A stretch of DNA of 25,149 nucleotides from a virus, in IMG/VR virus record IMGVR_UViG_3300030104_000135, positions 1-25,149 of that record. One strand, 5' to 3'. The position numbers and the translations under genes were made by a program. Below are positions 13,775 through 20,150 of this stretch, piece after piece; positions within the stretch are counted from its first letter, which is position 1, and every line of letters begins with the position of its first letter. The notes under the pieces are model-generated. The model saw only the letters and a list, made by a program, of their open reading frames with translations. It was not told the DNA's origin and ran no database searches.

Positions 13775-14194
13775 ATGGCATTTGCAGACGTACCGAGACT
13801 ACAAGCCTCGCTTACAATAACAAGCCCGAACTTGACAAACGATTCATTGTCTCTGTCTTCTACCACGCAGTTTAAGAAGGCTGGTACGTCAGTAGCTTTG
13901 GATCAGACATCAGGTGTCGGAAGAAAGACAACAACATCAACAGCTCAATACACGTTGTTTGATGGTGCTGATTACTCAGCTAATAAAGCTCACAAAGTTT
14001 ACATTAGAAACGCAAGTACAACAGATACAGAGTATGTAACTATAGAGATGAACTCTGAAGGTCTTGGCAGACTATATGCTGGAGACTTTATGTTGATGCC
14101 TTACGGCGCTACAGCAGACACTAACGATATTAAGGTTACACCTAGTGTTTCTTCTTCATTGACAATAGAGTACGCAATCTTTTCTGAAGCATAA
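13775..14194 (+). CDS. Putative virion protein (decoration or head-fibre-like) 1
   Basis: This 139-residue, Thr/Ser-rich, beta-strand-dominated protein has no signal peptide and no catalytic motif (LQASLTITSPNLTNDSLSLS, then TEYVTIEMNSEG, then SLTIEYAIFSEA). It is the first gene after a promoter-like box and stands three genes before the probable major capsid protein. This location and composition suit a decoration, cement or minor head protein. The identity is unproven, and a tail component is possible. It is separated from the next, similar-looking gene by 5 bases. Confidence 0.68.
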   Translation: MAFADVPRLQASLTITSPNLTNDSLSLSSTTQFKKAGTSVALDQTSGVGRKTTTSTAQYTLFDGADYSANKAHKVYIRNASTTDTEYVTIEMNSEGLGRLYAGDFMLMPYGATADTNDIKVTPSVSSSLTIEYAIFSEA

Positions 14195-14199
14195 TAACT

Positions 14200-14706
14200 A
14201 TGGCATATTCACTTGTAAAACTTACACCTACTACGGCTGCTGCTGAAGTTGCTGCTGGTGACGTATTATTTGACTCAACAGAGTTTCAACTTCCGGCTAA
14301 GACTTGTAAGCTTGTAAGCGTTACTTTGGTGGATTTTGAAAAGAAGTTAACGGATGACGATTTCGTTTTTATCTTTCATCAAGATAATGCTGGTGGAACT
14401 TTTGGAACTTCTGCGGCTGCTGAGAGTTTGTCAGTAGCTAACGCCATCTTAAACGTCCCTATGGGAATAGTTCGTGTGAGTGGTGAAACGTATGGCACGT
14501 TTGCTAACTTTGGAATGTTCACGTCTGCTGGATTTGATTCCGTTAGAGGAGGTAGCAACTCTGGCCCAGTTATACTAGAGAGAGATGATAATGACAGAAA
14601 GATATATGTCGCTTGTCGTTGTGAAGCTGTCTCTACTGCTGGTACTCTCGCAGGGACAAACGCTGACGGGGGAGATATAGCCGTGTACTTGGGCTTTGAA
14701 TACTAA
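14200..14706 (+). CDS. Putative virion protein (decoration-like) 2
   Basis: This 168-residue beta-rich protein starts MAYSLVKLTPTTAAAEVAAG and ends GGDIAVYLGFEY, with a central KLTDDDFVFIFHQDNAGG. It looks like the small structural proteins encoded before scaffold and capsid genes in marine phages. There is no signal peptide or enzyme motif. It and the preceding gene probably form a pair of head-surface proteins. The gap after it is AT-rich, and the following scaffold-like gene starts after an A-rich leader. Function is inferred from context only. Confidence 0.68.
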   Translation: MAYSLVKLTPTTAAAEVAAGDVLFDSTEFQLPAKTCKLVSVTLVDFEKKLTDDDFVFIFHQDNAGGTFGTSAAAESLSVANAILNVPMGIVRVSGETYGTFANFGMFTSAGFDSVRGGSNSGPVILERDDNDRKIYVACRCEAVSTAGTLAGTNADGGDIAVYLGFEY

Positions 14707-14731
14707 AATTAATTCTATAAATATAATTTAA

Positions 14732-15835
14732 ATGGAAAACACTGAAACTCAGGAAGTTACCAATGAGACGGAGCAAAGCACTCCGTCTTGGTCGTTTGTG
14801 ACAGAGCAAGAGGTTGCGGAAGCTCGTTCAAGCGAGCCAAGTACTGTTGCTCCAGAAGTAACTCCTCAAGAAGAAAACATTACAGAGGCAGCGCCAGAAC
14901 AGACTCAAAAAGAAGAACCTGTTCAGGATACTCCTCCAGTACAAGAAACTATCAGCAATACTGCTGAAAAAGAAAGTAGGGCTATCAATGACGATGATGT
15001 TCTCTCATATCTAAGCGAAAAGCTAGGTCGAGATTTTAATTCGTTTGAAGATATTTCCTCTAATACAAATGCTGAGGCTCAGATCGAAGATGAGAGACTC
15101 CAAGCTATTGCACAATTTGTGGAAGAGACTGGAAGAGCTCCTCAAGATTGGTTTGCATATCAACAGTTGGATACGTCCGAAATGGATGACTTCACGGCGG
15201 TGTCAGTTAAAATGGCAGCGGATTACCCAAACTTATCGCAAGAAGAACTGAACACCTTAATTGGGAGTAAGTATAAATTGAATTCAGACTTGCACTCAGA
15301 GGAAGAAGTAAAGCTATCTCAGCTTCAGCTAAAATTGGATTCAGCGGATGCAAGGAAAGGTATCGAAGAAATTAGAAATCGGTATCGAGCTCCAGAGCCA
15401 TCCAATGAACCAGACTCGCCAATAGATGATGAATGGATTAGTTCTATGAAATCAAACTTAGACGCTTTAGAAGGGATTGAATTTGATCTTGGGAATGAGC
15501 AGTCTTTTACGTTTGGTTTGAACAATGACTATAAGTCTGAGTTGGCTGATAAGAACACTCGCCTTGACGAGTATTTTGATCCTTACGTACAACAGGATGG
15601 GTCTTGGGATTACGACAAGCTTAATATGCACAGAGCAGTCGTTGACAATATCGAAACGATTATACAATCAGTCTACCGGCAAGGGCAGTCTGATGGTCAG
15701 CGTAACATTGTAGATAGAGCAGCTAACATTGATTCTAAGTCTCCAAATCAAGGAAATGTACAGCCTAACACTAACTCACTCACAGAACAATTAAAAGAAG
15801 CTATGGGTGGTGGTAGTAGGATGAAATTTTTATAA
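14732..15835 (+). CDS. Acidic scaffold-like protein upstream of the capsid gene
   Basis: This 367-residue protein is rich in Glu, Gln, Ser and Asp. Residues 1-about 85 appear disordered (ENTETQEVTNETEQST, EEPVQDTPPVQE). Helical, coiled-coil-like segments follow, including DLHSEEEVKLSQLQLKLDSA, and the C-terminus ends SLTEQLKEAMGGGSRMKFL. Acidity, helicity and position immediately before the probable major capsid gene are the usual marks of a scaffolding protein, which templates the prohead shell and leaves before packaging. No protease-like motif is present. Sequence similarity to a named scaffold family is not evident, so the assignment is from features and order. Confidence 0.74.
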   Translation: MENTETQEVTNETEQSTPSWSFVTEQEVAEARSSEPSTVAPEVTPQEENITEAAPEQTQKEEPVQDTPPVQETISNTAEKESRAINDDDVLSYLSEKLGRDFNSFEDISSNTNAEAQIEDERLQAIAQFVEETGRAPQDWFAYQQLDTSEMDDFTAVSVKMAADYPNLSQEELNTLIGSKYKLNSDLHSEEEVKLSQLQLKLDSADARKGIEEIRNRYRAPEPSNEPDSPIDDEWISSMKSNLDALEGIEFDLGNEQSFTFGLNNDYKSELADKNTRLDEYFDPYVQQDGSWDYDKLNMHRAVVDNIETIIQSVYRQGQSDGQRNIVDRAANIDSKSPNQGNVQPNTNSLTEQLKEAMGGGSRMKFL

Positions 15836-15857
15836 ACATTTTTAAACTTAGATAAAC

Positions 15858-17222
15858 ATGGCTATTACAGCTACACAAAACTCGACAGATTTAGCTACGC
15901 TGCTAAAGACGAGTCCGGATGCGTATGTTGCTTTAGGCACATTGCTTTCGTATAACAAGCCTGATAACCGAGATCTTTTGATTGAGACTTACGGTGATCA
16001 AGGTATTACAGGTTTTCTTGAACTAACAGGTGCTGTTAAGAATGCAGGAACTGCTGACCACGTACAGTACTGGGAGGAAGGAAGACTTCACAAAACAGTT
16101 GCTATCTCAGCAGGTGGTGTTGATGCCGGTGCTACTGGTCACTTCACTGTTGCTGCATATACTACAGGTACAGACCAGCCATGTCGATTGAACGATGTTC
16201 TTTTGACTCCGGGTGGACAGAGACTTGTTGTTGTTGCATTAGATGATTCTAACGAAGAGATTGATGTTAAGAGACTTGATGGTGAGAACGTAGTAGCAGA
16301 AGATTCAGCTACAACTCTTATTATCATCGGTAACATCTACGCTCAGGGTACTTCTCAGCCAAGCACATTCTACCAGAATGATGTTCAGAAGAGAGAGAAT
16401 CCTTTCATGATCACTAAGGAGACTTACCAAGTAAACGGATCTCAGGCTACTAACATTGGCTGGATTGACGCTAACGGTAATGGAGACTACAGATGGTATG
16501 TTAAAGGTGAGATGGATACTCGTAAGAGATTCTTGAACCAAAGAGAAATGATGATGTTGTTTGCTGACAAAGAGAACACTGACAATGAAGGTGTTGCTTT
16601 GGCTTCTGGAACTATCACTGGATCTGAAGGTTACTTTACTGCTGTTGAAGACAGAGGTATCACTACTACTGGTGACTTTGATTCTATGACTGATCTTGAT
16701 AACATCATTCTTTTACTCGATAAAGAAGGTGCTCCTTCTGAGTATGCAATGTATGTTAACACTCAGACTTCATTGAACATGGATGATATGGTTGCATCTG
16801 GAATTGCTACTGCAACTACTGCCGGTCTTGCTGGTCAGTTTGGTGCATTCAACAACTCAGCAGATATGGCTGTTAAGCTTGGATTTAAGTCATTCACTCG
16901 TGGTGGTTACACTTTCCACAAGCATGACTGGAAGCTATTGAACGATCCTACTTTGTTAGGTGCATTCTCTACTCCATTATTCAAAGGTGCTATGGTTCCT
17001 ATGGCTCAGGTTGCTGATGCTAAGACTGGTAAGAAGTCTCCTGCTCTTGAAATGAACTACAAGTCAGCTAACGGGTATTCTCGTGAGATGGAGCACTGGG
17101 TAACTGGTGGTGGAGTTCTTGGGTTTAACACTGACGGAGATGATGTGGCTAAGTTCCACTACCGTTCAGAGTGTAACCTAATCACTCGTGCAGCTAACCA
17201 ACACGTAGTACTTAAGTCGTAA
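15858..17222 (+). CDS. Major capsid protein (probable)
   Basis: This 454-residue protein follows the scaffold-like gene. Its size suits an HK97-fold capsid subunit. Recognisable stretches are SYNKPDNRDLLIETYGDQG (31-49), RENPFMITKETYQVNGSQA (177-195), and a C-terminal part with DVAKFHYRSECNLITRAANQ. The first resembles capsid proteins of marine and crAss-like phages as I recall. From about 16380 on, codon choice is strongly biased (ACT for Thr, AAC for Asn, TTC for Phe, GTT/GCT), as expected for the most abundant virion protein. The leader before the ATG is A/T-rich without Shine-Dalgarno. The GroES-like protein at the window's start might help fold it. The HK97 fold is inferred, not directly visible. 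Confidence 0.82.
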   Translation: MAITATQNSTDLATLLKTSPDAYVALGTLLSYNKPDNRDLLIETYGDQGITGFLELTGAVKNAGTADHVQYWEEGRLHKTVAISAGGVDAGATGHFTVAAYTTGTDQPCRLNDVLLTPGGQRLVVVALDDSNEEIDVKRLDGENVVAEDSATTLIIIGNIYAQGTSQPSTFYQNDVQKRENPFMITKETYQVNGSQATNIGWIDANGNGDYRWYVKGEMDTRKRFLNQREMMMLFADKENTDNEGVALASGTITGSEGYFTAVEDRGITTTGDFDSMTDLDNIILLLDKEGAPSEYAMYVNTQTSLNMDDMVASGIATATTAGLAGQFGAFNNSADMAVKLGFKSFTRGGYTFHKHDWKLLNDPTLLGAFSTPLFKGAMVPMAQVADAKTGKKSPALEMNYKSANGYSREMEHWVTGGGVLGFNTDGDDVAKFHYRSECNLITRAANQHVVLKS

Positions 17223-17249
17223 TTATTAATTTTTTAAAAAACAGAAACG

Positions 17250-17579
17250 ATGAACGTACCTGCTAATAACAAATATTTTGTATTTATTGATGGAGCCGAT
17301 GATGCAGCAATGTATCCAATCGAAAGATTGCAGTCTGCAACTTGTGCATCTGATGGAGCTATTCTAATGAAGTTTGCTCCCGGATCACTTGGTGTAGGCC
17401 AAGCGGCTAGTATTGATGTAGTTACTGTAACTATTGCAGCTGATGGCGAAAAAGCTTTCTTTGAGGCGCTCGCCAATGAGATCAACTTCGGTAACAGTGC
17501 GGCTATTGTAGTTGCTGACGATGTAAACTCTGTTTATCTCGGAACTGCTTCTGCTGTAGCAATTGCTCTAGATGCTTAA
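17250..17579 (+). CDS. Small capsid-associated protein (function unknown)
   Basis: This 109-residue protein is Ala/Val/Asp-rich and beta-strand-like (NKYFVFIDGADDAAMYPIER, then IDVVTVTIAADGEKAF, then NSVYLGTASAVAIALDA). It lies 27 bases after the capsid gene and just before a strong terminator, so it is co-transcribed with the capsid gene. A minor head, cement or decoration role fits its place, size and lack of enzymatic motifs. The leader between the genes is A-rich (TTTTTTAAAAAACAGAAACG), a typical Bacteroidetes translation start. Confidence 0.7.
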   Translation: MNVPANNKYFVFIDGADDAAMYPIERLQSATCASDGAILMKFAPGSLGVGQAASIDVVTVTIAADGEKAFFEALANEINFGNSAAIVVADDVNSVYLGTASAVAIALDA

Positions 17580-17593
17580 TATTGATTAACACA

Positions 17594-17626
17594 GAGGAGG
17601 GGCTCCGGCCCCTCTTCTTTTTTTTC
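17594..17626 (+). terminator. Rho-independent terminator after the capsid genes
   Basis: A perfect 7-base-pair stem GAGGGGC / GCCCCTC with a TCCG loop (17597-17614) extends outward by three more pairs, including one G-T wobble. It is followed by a T-rich run (TTCTTTTTTTTC). It lies 14 bases after the stop of the small capsid-associated gene and would strongly separate the head operon from the next gene. Confidence 0.9.
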
Positions 17627-17646
17627 TTTTTTAATTTTATTTAATT

Positions 17647-18492
17647 ATGTCTGAAACAACAACACCGACCCCTAAGAAGGGTCGTCCCGCGAAAGCGAAG
17701 GAGGCTGCTACTATAACTCCAGTTGCCTCAATAGAAGTCGAAAATAAACCCGTTCCAAAAGCTAAGCCAGCAATCAGGAGGGAGTCTAAGAAAAACACAA
17801 TCCTAGAGTACAGATTAGTTAAAAAGTCTGGAGCTACGTTCCTTATGACTCAAAAGAATGTTACTGTCGTAGAAGATGGTAGACTTCGTGAGATTAGATA
17901 CTGTCCTAATGAGCCTACTATCTATCGTGATGAACAAGAGAAAAGTTCAATTAGACAGCCTGTAGTATTCTTGGACGGCGTTATCTATGTTCGCCCAGAC
18001 CAGCCTAATCTTGCAGAGTATTTAGAAAAGCATCCTGAGAATCGAGCGAATGGAGGAAACAGATTCTACCTTTATGAAGAAGAAAAAGTAAGTGAGGCTA
18101 GGTTAGAGGATGAGTTTGAAGTCCATGATGCTATTGGATTGATTAGAACTAAAGACTTAGATGACTTGTTATCTGTTGCTATTTCTTACGGCATCAATAT
18201 TGACAGACCTGTAAATGAGATTAAGCATGACTTAATGATTACAGCTAAGAAGAGTCCTAAGAACTTTATAGAGGCTTTTGATAATCCGGTTACTGAGATG
18301 AAGTCAAAACTGTCTCAAGCAAGGAAGTATCAAGTAATTAAGATTAGAGACAACGGAGTATTCTGGTATGACTCTAACAAGTTAATTATCTCTGTTCCTC
18401 AAGGAAAAGATCCGATGGACATTCTTATTAGACACTGTATGACTGAATCTGCTGCGCCTCTTGTAGCAGAAATAGAAAGACAGTTAGGTTAA
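17647..18492 (+). CDS. Phage protein of unknown function flanked by two terminators
   Basis: This 281-residue protein begins with a Thr/Pro/Lys-rich, apparently disordered tail (residues 1-50). The tail includes KKGRPAKAKE, which resembles the K/R-G-R-P core of an AT-hook that can insert into the minor groove of AT-rich DNA. A folded domain follows (EYRLVKKSGATFLMTQKNVT, QPVVFLDGVIYVRPDQPNL, RFYLYEEEKVSEARLEDEFE). The C-terminal part is helical and ends PLVAEIERQLG. No catalytic motif was recognised. It stands between capsid and connector genes, where structural proteins are expected, yet it has terminators on both sides and no clear promoter box in the 20-base gap before it. It may be reached by read-through or by a weak promoter. 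Confidence 0.78.
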   Translation: MSETTTPTPKKGRPAKAKEAATITPVASIEVENKPVPKAKPAIRRESKKNTILEYRLVKKSGATFLMTQKNVTVVEDGRLREIRYCPNEPTIYRDEQEKSSIRQPVVFLDGVIYVRPDQPNLAEYLEKHPENRANGGNRFYLYEEEKVSEARLEDEFEVHDAIGLIRTKDLDDLLSVAISYGINIDRPVNEIKHDLMITAKKSPKNFIEAFDNPVTEMKSKLSQARKYQVIKIRDNGVFWYDSNKLIISVPQGKDPMDILIRHCMTESAAPLVAEIERQLG

Positions 18493-18519
18493 GATTACCC
18501 TTATATATGTCACTGAGAG

Positions 18520-18547
18520 AGCCGTCTAAATGACGGCTTTTTCTTTT
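18520..18547 (+). terminator. Rho-independent terminator before the connector genes
   Basis: A perfect stem AGCCGTC / GACGGCT with loop TAAAT (18520-18538) is followed by TTTTCTTTTC. It lies 27 bases after the preceding stop, and a promoter box starts right behind its T tract, so it insulates two transcription units. Confidence 0.9.
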
Positions 18548-18549
18548 CG

Positions 18550-18557
18550 TATATTTG
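18550..18557 (+). promoter_or_regulatory. Bacteroidetes-type -7 box (TATATTTG) giving a probable leaderless transcript
   Basis: The exact TAnnTTTG box ends only 4 bases before the ATG at 18562, directly downstream of a terminator. The predicted start point falls at or next to the start codon, so the mRNA would have no 5' leader. No convincing -33 TTTG is visible. Confidence 0.65.
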
Positions 18558-18561
18558 TGAT

Positions 18562-19320
18562 ATGAAGGCAAGAGTTAGTACAGTGTTTCAAACCCTTAAA
18601 GATCTTTTAAATAAGGATCAGAAGGGATTTGTTACCCCAGCTATTTTTAATAGCCTTGCCGGTGTAGCTCAACTCAATCTATATAATAGGCTGTTCGATG
18701 ATCTTAAAGACGCGCATCGAAATGCCAGAGCTAATTTTAATCCGGGAAGAGACAAGTCGCTATTTAAAAGAATGAGAGAAGACCTTTCGCACTTTGTGAA
18801 AAGAGAATCTCTAGTAGTTAACCTCGATGGAGTGTTTGATAAACCAGCAGATCTGTCTAGGATTATATCTATTAGAACAGGTGAGGAGGTTGCTACTAAT
18901 GGTGAGGTTACTCACGTTCAAGTAGAAATAGTTTACGATGAAGAAAAGATTGACAGAATTCTTAGAAGCAATCTGAGTTCTCCAAGCGAATCCTTCCCAG
19001 TATCTTTGGTATCTAAAGACATTGAAGTATTTCCGTCAACTATAAGTGACATTCAGGTTTCCTATTACAAAGTTCCTCAATCTGTATATGCTAAAGATGG
19101 AAGTCTTTCTCCTAACTCTCCATCGGTTAGCTTTATCGGTGGTGCTTCAGGAATAGTAGACCCTGAAAACAGCTATAACTTTGAACTGCCTAGACACTAT
19201 GAGTCAGAGCTAGTAATTGAAATTGGCGAGATGATGGGAGTTAATCTCAGAGATCAGTTTGTGGTTAACTACGCCGCTACTGAGCAAGCGTCAAATAACA
19301 TTCAACAATCTTTTAGCTAA
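18562..19320 (+). CDS. Head-tail connector / ring-type protein 1
   Basis: This 252-residue protein has a helical N-terminal half with LNKDQKGFVTPAIFNSLAGV (16-35), then SLFKRMREDLSHFV. A beta domain follows (VNLDGVFDKPADLSRIISIR), and the C-terminal stretch contains NFELPRHYESELVIEIGEMM and VNLRDQ. This 'ELP-x-x-Y-x-x-x-L/I-V-x-E-I' element resembles connector or ring proteins of crAss-like and related podovirus-like phages, which sit beneath the portal and bridge to the tail. It starts a new transcription unit after a terminator and promoter box and is joined to the next connector-type gene by TAATG. The exact position in the virion neck is not determinable from sequence. Confidence 0.62.
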   Translation: MKARVSTVFQTLKDLLNKDQKGFVTPAIFNSLAGVAQLNLYNRLFDDLKDAHRNARANFNPGRDKSLFKRMREDLSHFVKRESLVVNLDGVFDKPADLSRIISIRTGEEVATNGEVTHVQVEIVYDEEKIDRILRSNLSSPSESFPVSLVSKDIEVFPSTISDIQVSYYKVPQSVYAKDGSLSPNSPSVSFIGGASGIVDPENSYNFELPRHYESELVIEIGEMMGVNLRDQFVVNYAATEQASNNIQQSFS

Positions 19321-20150
19321 TGGCAAGAAACTACGTACCATTAAGCCAAGTAGTAGATGACTTCATTATCACCCTTGAAAGTGACGATTACGCTAGTACG
19401 GCTTCAGACAATACTGTAAGGACTCATGCTCTCAGAGGTATTAGAGAGATGGGTTTTGATTTTCTTAAGGTTATACGATCCTTAAAATTAAGTGTAGACA
19501 CAACCAATAATACTGTGGCTTTACCAGACGATTATGTGGACTGGAGTAAAGTAGGAGTAGTTGGCAGTGATGGGTTAGTCTATGTACTAGGAGAGAATAA
19601 GAACTTAAACTACTCACAGATATACTCTACTGACGCAGCAGGAAATACATCTGACACGGATGGAGATGGACTGCTTGACAGAACAGATTCTAAAAGTGCT
19701 ACTGATAGTGGTACTCCGTCAGTCGGAAGTGATATTAGCGAAGGAACTGATTCCTACATGTTTAGGAACTATGTCTACGACAACAATCAAGGCAGACTTT
19801 ATGGAGCCGGCGGTGGACATTACTATGGCCAGTTTAGAGTTAACTTAGATCAGAACAGAATTGAGTTAAAAGGTAACAACTCTATGAGTCAGATTGTAAT
19901 AGAGTATGTTGCTGATGAGGGTAGAGCTACAAACCCAAGAGTTCATGTTTACGCTGAAGAGGCGTTAAGATCATACATGTACTACAGAATCATTGAAAGA
20001 AAGTCTTCTGTTCCTGCCGGAGAAAAAGCAAGAGCAAGGGCTGAGTATTACAATGAGCGCCGTAAGGCAAACGCTAGGATGAAGTCTGTTACTAAAGAGG
20101 AAATCCTAAAGACGATTAGAAAGAACTTCAAGCAAGCACCTAAGAGATAA
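19320..20150 (+). CDS. Head-tail connector / ring-type protein 2 with calcium-loop-like insert
   Basis: This 276-residue protein has an N-terminal region with LSQVVDDFIITLESDDYAST (8-27), RTHALRGIREMGFDFLKVIR (34-53) and VALPDDYVDWSKVGVVGSDG (66-85). This pattern is shared with ring or adaptor proteins of crAss-like phages as I recall (helix, then L/V-P-x-D-Y-V-x-W/Y). Residues about 104-138 form a Ser/Thr/Asp/Gly-rich stretch with DTDGDGLLDRTD (112-123), like a thrombospondin type 3 calcium loop, which looks inserted into the connector fold. The C-terminal part is helical and basic (EEALRSYMYYRIIERKSS, IRKNFKQAPKR). It is linked at both ends by TAATG overlaps, consistent with balanced synthesis of neck proteins. 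Confidence 0.65.
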   Translation: MARNYVPLSQVVDDFIITLESDDYASTASDNTVRTHALRGIREMGFDFLKVIRSLKLSVDTTNNTVALPDDYVDWSKVGVVGSDGLVYVLGENKNLNYSQIYSTDAAGNTSDTDGDGLLDRTDSKSATDSGTPSVGSDISEGTDSYMFRNYVYDNNQGRLYGAGGGHYYGQFRVNLDQNRIELKGNNSMSQIVIEYVADEGRATNPRVHVYAEEALRSYMYYRIIERKSSVPAGEKARARAEYYNERRKANARMKSVTKEEILKTIRKNFKQAPKR

